Assembly (NCBI GenBank): GCA_963785415.1
Contig: CAWAVB010000001.1
Location: 558,001 to 622,000 of the forward strand
Length of the DNA: 64,000 nucleotides
Source of the DNA: Bog-793 sp963785415
GTDB lineage: Bacteria; Actinomycetota; Acidimicrobiia; Acidimicrobiales; Bog-793
Reading direction: 5' to 3'
The position numbers and the translations under genes are program-made. This document shows, in pieces, positions 38,271-44,539 of the stretch. Every line of letters starts with the position of its first letter. Position 1 is the first letter of the stretch. Under the pieces are notes generated by a model. That model worked only from the letters and a program-made list of their open reading frames with translations. It was not told where the DNA came from and ran no database searches.

Positions 38271-39083
38271 CTACGCCGCCCGGTCGTCCCGTTCCGCCTG
38301 CGCCCGGGAGAGGATCGCGGCCGCGGTCTGCTGGATGCGCCCGCAGGATCCGCGCACGGTGCCGATCGCTTGCTCGCCGCCGCCGGCCCAGGCTGCGACG
38401 TATCCGAAGGAGTAATCGCCGCTGTCGATGCCGAGCGCCCGGCACACGACGTATGCCGTCGATTCGGCCTCGAGCTCGGCGAGCGCCCGGTCGCCGAAAC
38501 CGTCGTGGAGGAGCGCATGGGCGAGTTCGTGGGCGAGGGTCTTGATGCGCTGGGACGGCGTGTTCCGCACTTCGACCCGGATGCGGCAATCGGCGTGGGA
38601 ACAGTCGCCGTTGAGATCCCCGGAGAACTCGTGATCCTCGACCACGAAATCGAGCGATCGGGCGACACCGACGAGCCGGTCGTAGCAGCCCGCCGGATCG
38701 TCGCCCACGAGCCGGCTGCACACCGTCGGCAGTCGCTCTCCGTCGGTCTGGGAGACGTCGAAGACGGGCACGAGCTTGAAGCCCCGGACGACGCGCTCGC
38801 TGTCGCTGGTCGTGTCGTCGCGCCGATAGCAGATCGGCGCGAGGATCCAGATCGCCTTCTCCCCTGCCCGCACGTACCGGTTGAGCTTCGCCCAGGACCG
38901 GTAACCCGCCACCTGCGTCGCCTCGGGACACTGCGCGGCGATGAGGAGGATGTTGTTGAGGCTGTAGCAGTGGAACCGGCTCACGTACCCGAGGTACCTC
39001 CTCCACTCCCCAGACGTCGTGAGGCTGGCGATCCCCTCGGCGAGCTGGGCGATGACCTCCGCGTGCCTCTTCGTCGGGACCAT
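38271..39083 (-). CDS. ArdC-like protein with ImmA/IrrE zinc-protease motif
   Basis: About 270 residues. N-terminal half matches the ArdC/DUF1738 single-stranded-DNA-binding region (YVSRFHCYSLNNILLIAAQC, ATQVAGYRSWAKLNRYVRAG, FKLVPVFDVSQT); the C-terminal half holds KTLAHELAHALLHD, a HExxH zinc site, then ELEAESTAYVVCRALGID. Such proteins are plasmid antirestriction factors or chromosomal relatives of unknown role. Start ATG 39083 has GGAGGA at seven bases. It has no plasmid neighbours but lies 1.7 kb from an IS1-like element, compatible with acquisition. Confidence 0.75.
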   Translation of the reverse strand: MVPTKRHAEVIAQLAEGIASLTTSGEWRRYLGYVSRFHCYSLNNILLIAAQCPEATQVAGYRSWAKLNRYVRAGEKAIWILAPICYRRDDTTSDSERVVRGFKLVPVFDVSQTDGERLPTVCSRLVGDDPAGCYDRLVGVARSLDFVVEDHEFSGDLNGDCSHADCRIRVEVRNTPSQRIKTLAHELAHALLHDGFGDRALAELEAESTAYVVCRALGIDSGDYSFGYVAAWAGGGEQAIGTVRGSCGRIQQTAAAILSRAQAERDDRAA

Positions 39084-39495
39084 CGGCCGTCCTCCTGTCG
39101 CCTCGACGCGGTGCACCCGAGACATCCGGGCGAAGCGACCCGACCGGCCGGTGCGGCTCCGCGGCTCTTGGCTGCGGGAGGCCGACACCGCGTTGGTAGG
39201 TGACGCTGATAGGAGGACCCTCGTCGGGACGACCGATCGCCGGCACGGCCCGGACAGCCCGAACCGCCGGCAGCAAAGGACCGATGAACGATCCGATCGG
39301 AGCCGTCACGCTAGGTGCGCCGTGTGACACCGCCCTTTGCCCCGACGATCCGGCGACGAGCGCGCCGGCGTCAACAGAGAGGAAGCGCGAATCAGCCGGC
39401 CAAAAAAACGGGCGGGGCCCCGCGAGACGCCGCCTCTTAGTCAGCTGATCGGCGAGATAGCCGTCGGAAGGCGGCAGTCCGACTCGCCGAGTCGC
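39084..39495. other. 412-base gap without genes between the ArdC-like gene and the ATCase-like gene
   Basis: Both flanking genes run on the minus strand. Apart from the terminator at 39402-39436 and the promoter that the ArdC-like gene must have, I see nothing recognisable. Confidence 0.5.
39402..39436 (-). terminator. Rho-independent terminator of the ATCase-like gene
   Basis: On the minus strand a GC-rich inverted repeat (GCGGGGCCCCGC at its core, with GGCGG/CCGCC arms) runs directly into CCG and seven T residues, about 60 bases after the stop at 39496. This is the only classical stem-plus-T-run terminator I found. Confidence 0.65.
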
Positions 39496-40548
39496 TCAGG
39501 CGTTCGCCAGGATCGACGCGCCAAGGTGCCGGGCGATGATCGCCATCCGCATCGGGATCATGTTCGCCATCTGCTCGACGTCTTTCATCCTCGGATCGGA
39601 GTCGACGCTGGGGTGCAGCTCGTCCCGGCGCGGCCTGGGATGGAGCACGATCGCGTCCGGCGACATCTGCTGGATCCTCTCGTAGTCGACGATCCAGCTC
39701 GCGTAGTCACGGGCGAGCTGCTCGGCGCGCACGATCTCGGCCGGATCCTCGCCCGTGTACTCGTCCGGATTCCGGCCGATGTACAGAACGTCCGTGTCCC
39801 GCATGGCCCCGTCGAGATCGCCTGTCCTCGTCAACCGGGGCCCCAGGAACGCGACGAGCTCGCGGGGCACCCGCGCCGCGGGGGACTCCACGGCCACCAC
39901 GTGCATGCCGAGCGTCGCGGCCCCGATCATCAGGGAGTGGTGGGCGCGGTAGCGCTCCTGGTCGCCGACGACCGTGACGGTCAGCCCGTCGAAACGACCG
40001 AACTTCTTGTGCACCGTGAACACGTCGCCAAGGGCCTGGGTCGGGTGCTCGTTGTGCCCATCGCCGAGGTTGATGACCGGCACGACCTCCCCGAGTTGGC
40101 CGTACTCGACGGCCTTGGCGATGACGTACGCCGCGAACGCCGGTCCCCCGTTCTCGGCGGTCCGGATGCCGAGGATGTCGGCCTGGGTCGCGAAGGCGAC
40201 CCAGGAGTCGGCGAGCGACTCGCCCTTCGCCTCGGACGAGCTGCTCATGCCGCTGATCAGCTCGGCGGATCCGCCGAGCTTGCGCATGGCCGAGGTGCAG
40301 CTGCCCCCGGTCCGAGTTGAGGGCTGCCGCATGATCGCTTTCATGACGGCGCGTGGCAGGAGCGCGAGGCCGCGCCGCTCCGGGTCGTGGATCGCCCGCT
40401 CGGCGGCATAGGCCTCGTCGAGGTAGGTGGCGATGTCGTCTGCCGTCAGCTGGTGCACGGAGAGCAGGTTCTTGCCCGCCGCATCTCCGGCAATCGGCTG
40501 CGTCACCGCAGACAGGTCGATTACTTCCACCGTTTCGGCTGCTGCCAT
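39496..40548 (-). CDS. Aspartate carbamoyltransferase family protein
   Basis: A 350-residue carbamoyltransferase with the ATCase residues: carbamoyl-phosphate loop RQPSTRTGGSCTSAMRKLGG, the lysine loop SSEAKGESLADS, the arginine in DILGIRTAEN, GHNEHPTQALGDVFTVHKKFG, and the aspartate-binding loop VLHPRPRRDELHP. It differs from housekeeping PyrB in its ending (MANMIPMRMAIIARHLG) and in having an N-terminal extension of about 30 residues. No other pyr gene is nearby. Start ATG 40548 with AGGGAG at six bases. A second ATCase-like gene lies in the purine operon (52863-53813). Confidence 0.8.
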   Translation of the reverse strand: MAAAETVEVIDLSAVTQPIAGDAAGKNLLSVHQLTADDIATYLDEAYAAERAIHDPERRGLALLPRAVMKAIMRQPSTRTGGSCTSAMRKLGGSAELISGMSSSSEAKGESLADSWVAFATQADILGIRTAENGGPAFAAYVIAKAVEYGQLGEVVPVINLGDGHNEHPTQALGDVFTVHKKFGRFDGLTVTVVGDQERYRAHHSLMIGAATLGMHVVAVESPAARVPRELVAFLGPRLTRTGDLDGAMRDTDVLYIGRNPDEYTGEDPAEIVRAEQLARDYASWIVDYERIQQMSPDAIVLHPRPRRDELHPSVDSDPRMKDVEQMANMIPMRMAIIARHLGASILANA

Positions 40549-40770
40549 CTTCTTCTCCCTCGGCACGAGGCACGGTTGGAACGGTTGAGTGCGGGATTCC
40601 GACGGCCGATCGCCGGCGCGATGAAAGTTCCGCCCATCACGGACGACGGCGGGGGCATCGCGACGTCCAGGTACCCGGCCGCGAACATTCCCTCAGCTTC
40701 CGTGATGCGAGCTCCGGTGACGCGTCGACGAGATCGGTCGCCGTCAGGCTAACTGCGTCCCCAGCGGAAA

Positions 40771-40796
40771 GGGGGAACGGTAGTGGCCTAGTTTCA
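40771..40796. repeat. Left target duplication and inverted repeat of the IS1-like element
   Basis: GGGGGAAC (40771-40778) is the 8-bp target duplicate; the 18-base inverted repeat GGTAGTGGCCTAGTTTCA follows (40779-40796). The transposase stop codon lies in the inner end of the repeat. Confidence 0.92.
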
Positions 40797-41657
40797 ATCG
40801 AGCAGGCCAGCGACCTGCTGAACGGACCACGGGAAGGTCGCGATCCCTGCCGCCATCGCAGGCGTGCGCTTGGTCCGCGTCCCGTCCGCGTTCTTGATCG
40901 TCAGCGACGAGTGCACGCGGCAGAAGTTGTAGTACATGAAATAGAGGCTGACGGCGTGAGCGTGGAACTGGACCTTCTTGGAGTAAGCGTTGGTCAGCCG
41001 GGTGAATCGACGCATCCCCATCCTCATGCTGAGGTTTTGGCGCTCGACGTAGCTGGTCGAGATGCGGCTGGGGTCGGGTTTGCCAGCCACGATCCGAATG
41101 TCGGTTCCCGTGCAAGCGCCAGGGCTGTATCGCTGTTCGGGACTCTCAGAACCGAGCGCGCCGTAGACCTTAATGAGCTGGGCGAAATCGACGTTGTTGC
41201 GCCACAGGGCATCGGCCGCGATCGCGTAGTGCGAGAGGCCATCGGTTGTGAGCTGAATGCGGTTGTTCTTAAGCCGTGTCTTGAGGTCAGCAAGGAACGT
41301 GTAGCAATCGGCCAATGTGCGCTCGCCGACGAGCCACGACGGGACGAGCTTCGTGTCCGCGTCAATTGCGGTCCAGGTCCACACGTCGCCGTAGTCGGGG
41401 TCGTGCTCTTTGCCCTCTGGGACGTTTCTGGCTTTGGAACCGACGAAACTCCAAATCTCGTCGCACTCGACAACCTCGCAGGGCAGGTTGCGGAGAACCG
41501 CATCCTGGTATTCGGAACAGGCTTGGCCGATGTTTTCGAGCAGATCAGAAACCGTCTGACGGGCCACTCCGGTTGTCCGGCTGACGGCCCTCATGCTCAT
41601 GCCCTCGCAGAGAAGGCCGATGACTTGTGCTCTGCGCTCCGTGCTCAACCTGTTCAT
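40794..41657 (-). CDS. IS1-family-like DDE transposase
   Basis: A 287-residue transposase. N-terminal helix-turn-helix: RAQVIGLLCEGMSMRAVSRT, GVARQTVSDLLENIG; DDE catalytic region from VVECDEIWSFVGSKARNVP (first Asp), through IQLTTDGLSHYAIA (second Asp), to the glutamate in TSYVERQNLSMRMGMRRFTR. Unlike classical IS1 it is read in one frame without frameshifting. TATACT lies seven bases before ATG 41657 on the minus strand, so it may be leaderless like host genes. The frame is intact. Confidence 0.9.
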   Translation of the reverse strand: MNRLSTERRAQVIGLLCEGMSMRAVSRTTGVARQTVSDLLENIGQACSEYQDAVLRNLPCEVVECDEIWSFVGSKARNVPEGKEHDPDYGDVWTWTAIDADTKLVPSWLVGERTLADCYTFLADLKTRLKNNRIQLTTDGLSHYAIAADALWRNNVDFAQLIKVYGALGSESPEQRYSPGACTGTDIRIVAGKPDPSRISTSYVERQNLSMRMGMRRFTRLTNAYSKKVQFHAHAVSLYFMYYNFCRVHSSLTIKNADGTRTKRTPAMAAGIATFPWSVQQVAGLLD

Positions 41658-41760
41658 ACTGGCCAGTATACGCAGAGGGTGTATCAGGACATTTAATGCT
41701 CAGAGCCGTGACTAGGCATCCGCGCGCGCGGCAAAATCGACACATAGCCTTAATGACGCG

Positions 41761-41790
41761 GAACGACCCCGGCGGCAACCGGGGTCGTTC
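41761..41790. terminator. Perfect 12-bp hairpin within the IS1-like element
   Basis: GAACGACCCCGG, loop CGGCAA, CCGGGGTCGTTC. It separates the transposase promoter from the passenger genes and may block read-through in either direction; no T run follows. Confidence 0.5.
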
Positions 41791-41795
41791 ACAAG

Positions 41796-41866
41796 TGGGG
41801 CGGGTACTGGACCTACGGACGGCTTGTCACCCTCCCGAAGCGGGTTCGATACCCGTCGCCTCCACC
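41796..41866 (+). other. tRNA-like sequence inside the IS1-like element
   Basis: TGGGGCG pairs with CGCCTCC at six of seven positions; a GTA/TAC D-arm with CTGGACC loop, an arm GACGG-CTTGTCA-CCCTC (one mismatch) and a perfect T-arm GCGGG-TTCGATA-CCCGT follow, then ACC. At about 70 bases it is short and the anticodon loop has C at position 37, so a working tRNA is doubtful. It may be a degenerate captured tRNA. Confidence 0.3.
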
Positions 41867-41879
41867 TCTTATGCGGGGG

Positions 41880-42107
41880 TTACGCCTCTTTGACATTTCC
41901 CCAGCGAACATTGGCAGCGTTCCGAGCATCCTCGGAACGCTGGGCCGGAGTGAGGCGGTACATGCGCGCCAAAGCACCCTTGCGACCGCGCGCCACCGCG
42001 GCAGGATCTTTCTTAGGGACCGACTCAGGCTCAGCCTGTCCGGTCGCGACTCGGACGACTTCCCAAGCTCGCTGGGAAGCGTCGCCGCTGACTCGGCTGC
42101 GCTTCAT
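41880..42107 (-). CDS. Small basic passenger protein of the IS1-like element
   Basis: About 75 residues from ATG 42107, with GGGAGAGGAG just upstream on the minus strand. The central PKKDPAAVARGRKGALARM and the ending LTPAQRSEDARNAANVRW resemble short lysine/arginine-rich proteins (AARGRKGG...LTPEQR...A.ARW) common in actinobacteria and mobile elements, possibly nucleic-acid binding. Function is not known. It is divergent from the other passenger gene. Confidence 0.6.
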   Translation of the reverse strand: MKRSRVSGDASQRAWEVVRVATGQAEPESVPKKDPAAVARGRKGALARMYRLTPAQRSEDARNAANVRWGNVKEA

Positions 42108-42233
42108 CGTCTCCTCTCCCAGGAACATCCAAAGCGTAGTCGACTGCACTTTGGATTCGTCGCATCCTGCACATTTCCCCTGGTCAAAGCCACTGTTTCA
42201 ACCCTTTCGACGTCGTCCGAGATGGAGGTTGGT

Positions 42234-42470
42234 ATGAGCCTGCGAGATGAGACAGAGCAACTGCTGATCGAGGCGCACCAGGCTTCTCCCGCTGGTCGTC
42301 GGTTCTCACCGGGAGCGGTCCTTACCTGCTACCGCGCGCTGACGCCGACAGAGTTGACCGAGGTCGTCCAGCACCTGCTGTTCATCGTGGCGACCCTTGA
42401 AACGATCGTGAAGCGCTACGCGGATGAAATTGAGCAGTTGCGGCCGTCGGCAGGGAAACAAGACAACTGA
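42234..42470 (+). CDS. Small acidic passenger protein of the IS1-like element
   Basis: 78 residues from ATG 42234, five to six bases after GGAGGTT. Helical throughout: LRDETEQLLIEAHQASPAG, VLTCYRALTPTELTEVVQHL, IVATLETIVKRYADEIEQL. Not recognised. With the basic divergent neighbour it could form an antidote-partner or regulator pair, but that is a guess from size and layout. Confidence 0.6.
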   Translation: MSLRDETEQLLIEAHQASPAGRRFSPGAVLTCYRALTPTELTEVVQHLLFIVATLETIVKRYADEIEQLRPSAGKQDN

Positions 42471-42550
42471 GTGGCGCTCCGACGGGTCAAACCTGTCGAG
42501 GGCGCGTGCCAGCCGTTCGGCACCTTCAGCGGGGGTGGGGGCGCGGGTCA

Positions 42551-42576
42551 TCAAACTAGGCCACTACCGGGGGAAC
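42551..42576. repeat. Right inverted repeat and target duplication of the IS1-like element
   Basis: TCAAACTAGGCCACTACC (42551-42568) is the inverted copy of the left end with one mismatch; GGGGGAAC (42569-42576) is the second target duplicate. Confidence 0.92.
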
Positions 42577-42633
42577 CACCGTGCGTGGCGGGCCGCCCCG
42601 GGCTCGGGCCGTTGTCGGCGCGGGCCGGCCCGA

Positions 42634-43107
42634 TCAGGGTATTTCGAGGTCGGCGAGGTCGACGATCTCCCGGGAGTGCTCGCCCCAGTCCGACCCCCCG
42701 GCCCAGGTCTCGCGCTTCCAGATCGGCACCGTCGCCTTCACGAGGTCGAGACAGAGTCGGGCGGCGGCGAAGGCGTCCGACCGGTGCGGGGCGGCGGCGG
42801 CAATTGTGACCGACACGTCGCCGACCGCAAGCATCCCCACGCGGTGGAGAAGCACGATCCGCCGCACCTCGGGATAGCGCGCCCGCACGGCCCTCGCCAC
42901 GTCGGACATCTTCGCCGTGGCGTAGGTCTCATATGCCTCGTATTCGAGACTGACGACGCCCGGACGACCTTCGGATTGGTCGCGGACCGACCCGCAGAAC
43001 GAGACGACGGCTCCGCAACCCGGCTGCGACGCCCACGCCAGCGCCTCGGTGACCGGTAGTTCCTCCGCCGTGACGGCGATCCAGTTCTCCTGATCCTCAC
43101 CGCTCAT
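42634..43107 (-). CDS. moaE: Molybdopterin synthase catalytic subunit
   Basis: A 157-residue MoaE: GAVVSFCGSVRDQSEG near residue 33, LEYEAYETYATAKMSDVARA, VLLHRVGMLAVGDVSVTIAA, HRSDAFAAARLCLDLVKATVPIWKRETW with the catalytic lysine pair. It transfers sulfur from MoaD thiocarboxylate into precursor Z to make molybdopterin, the cofactor needed by the molybdenum hydroxylase encoded two genes on. TACGAT lies nine bases before ATG 43107. No moaD is adjacent. Confidence 0.92.
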   Translation of the reverse strand: MSGEDQENWIAVTAEELPVTEALAWASQPGCGAVVSFCGSVRDQSEGRPGVVSLEYEAYETYATAKMSDVARAVRARYPEVRRIVLLHRVGMLAVGDVSVTIAAAAPHRSDAFAAARLCLDLVKATVPIWKRETWAGGSDWGEHSREIVDLADLEIP

Positions 43108-43292
43108 CGCGGATCGATCGTAGGCCGGGTGCCGCGGGGCCGATTCGCCAGGACCGGGCGCGAGCCCCGGGCGGACCGGGAAAGTGCCGATCCGAGGATT
43201 CCCGAACCGGGGTCGCACGACCGTGCCGGGACGGCGACGGCCCGATAGGGGCTCGTCTGGGTGATGTACGCAGCCTCCAGTCCACGGCACCC

Positions 43293-43298
43293 TACGCT
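43293..43298 (+). promoter_or_regulatory. Putative -10 element before the XdhC-type gene
   Basis: TACGCT, seven bases, GTG 43306. It supports the internal GTG as the start of the maturation factor. Confidence 0.45.
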
Positions 43299-43305
43299 TG
43301 ACCAG

Positions 43306-44460
43306 GTGCAGGAGATCCTCGACGACATCGAGCGATGGCGGACGGCCGGCCGCCGGGTGGCGCTCGCCCGGGTGATCGGCACCGAGGGATCAGCTCCCCG
43401 GGAGCCTGGCGCCGCCATGGCGGTCAGCGAGGACGGCGAGGTCGCCGGGTCCGTCTCGGGCGGGTGCGTGGAGACGGCGCTCGTCGCCGACGCCCTCGAC
43501 GTCCTCGGGTCGGGGCGCGCCCACATCGCGACCTTCGGCTACTCCGACGACGAAGCATTCGCCGTAGGTCTCACCTGCGGGGGCACCATCCGGGTGTTCG
43601 TCGAACCCGTCGGTGATGGCGGGGTGGCCCCCGAGATTCTCGAGGCGCTGCACGGCCATCTCGCGGCACGGCTTCCGGTGGCGCTCGCCACGGTGATCGA
43701 GGCGGCGGCCGACGAGGCGGCGGGCAAGGGTGATCGCGCCGCGGCGGCTGGGTCGACCTTGCTCGTGCGGTCCGGCGGCGAAACGACCGGCACGTTCGGG
43801 ACCCGCGAGCTCGACGACGCGGTGCGCCGCGACGTGCTCGGGCATCTCGAAGCCGGAACGACCGCCATACGCCGGTACGGCCCCCACGGCGAGACCGGCC
43901 GCAGCGATCTCGCCGTGTTCGTCGAGACGTTCGCGCCGCCACCCCGGATGGTCATCTTCGGGGCGGTGGACTTCACGGCGGCGCTCGCCAACGTGGCGAA
44001 GATCCTCGGTTACCGGGTCATCGTGTGCGACGCGCGCCCGGTCTTCGCCACGCCGGCCCGGTTCCCTATGGCCGACGAGGTGGTCGTCGACTGGCCCGAC
44101 CGTTACCTGGCGACGATCGGCGCGACGCTCGGCGCGCGTGACGCGGTCTGCGTCCTCGCCCATGACCCCAAGTTCGACGTCCCCGCCGTCGTCGCGGCAC
44201 TCGCGACCCGCGTCGGCTACATCGGCGCCATGGGGTCCCGCCGCACCGCGGCCGACCGCGAGCAGCGGCTGCGGGAGGCCGGCGTCGGGACCGAGGAGCT
44301 GGCCCGTGTCATGGCCCCGATCGGCCTCGACATCGGGGCGGTGACCCCCGAAGAGACGGCGATTTCGATCTGTGCCGAGATCGTCACGCGGCGTTCTTTG
44401 GACCGCACGGGCGCGCCGCTGCGCACGACCGACGGGCCCATCCACCGCCCGAACCGATGA
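43306..44460 (+). CDS. XdhC/CoxF-family molybdenum-cofactor maturation factor
   Basis: About 384 residues. XdhC proteins bind Moco, promote its sulfuration and insert it into xanthine dehydrogenase. N-terminal block: TEGSAPREPGAAMAVSEDG and GSVSGGCVETALVADAL; middle GLTCGGTIRVFVEPV; C-terminal Rossmann-like half with PRMVIFGAVDFTAALANVAK, VLAHDPKFDVPAVVAAL and YIGAMGSRRTAADREQRL. I start at GTG 43306 because of the -10 box and because the family begins about here; ATG 43264 in the same frame would add 14 residues. It precedes the hydroxylase subunits by 79 bases. Confidence 0.88.
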   Translation: MQEILDDIERWRTAGRRVALARVIGTEGSAPREPGAAMAVSEDGEVAGSVSGGCVETALVADALDVLGSGRAHIATFGYSDDEAFAVGLTCGGTIRVFVEPVGDGGVAPEILEALHGHLAARLPVALATVIEAAADEAAGKGDRAAAAGSTLLVRSGGETTGTFGTRELDDAVRRDVLGHLEAGTTAIRRYGPHGETGRSDLAVFVETFAPPPRMVIFGAVDFTAALANVAKILGYRVIVCDARPVFATPARFPMADEVVVDWPDRYLATIGATLGARDAVCVLAHDPKFDVPAVVAALATRVGYIGAMGSRRTAADREQRLREAGVGTEELARVMAPIGLDIGAVTPEETAISICAEIVTRRSLDRTGAPLRTTDGPIHRPNR

Positions 44461-44539
44461 GCCCCGCCGACACCTGATGCCCAAGACACCCAGCAAGTTG
44501 GCACGGACAGCCAACTAGCCTCGAGCCAAGAGAGATCCG

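Larger units (their letters stand above)
41658..41879. other. Non-coding spacer inside the IS1-like element
   Basis: 222 bases between the transposase start and the basic passenger gene stop. It carries the transposase promoter, the 12-bp-stem hairpin and the tRNA-like sequence described separately. Confidence 0.6.
40779..42568 (-). mobile_element. Complete IS1-like insertion sequence with passenger genes
   Basis: 1,790 bp bounded by 18-base terminal inverted repeats that match at 17 positions and flanked by an 8-bp direct repeat GGGGGAAC (40771-40778 and 42569-42576). Contents: transposase on the minus strand, a 30-base perfect-stem hairpin (41761-41790), a tRNA-like sequence (41796-41866), and two small divergent genes. 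IS1 elements are usually near 0.8 kb with no cargo, so this is more than twice the normal size. The base composition is less GC-rich than the chromosome around it. Intact ends and duplication indicate recent transposition between the ATCase-like gene and moaE. Confidence 0.88.
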
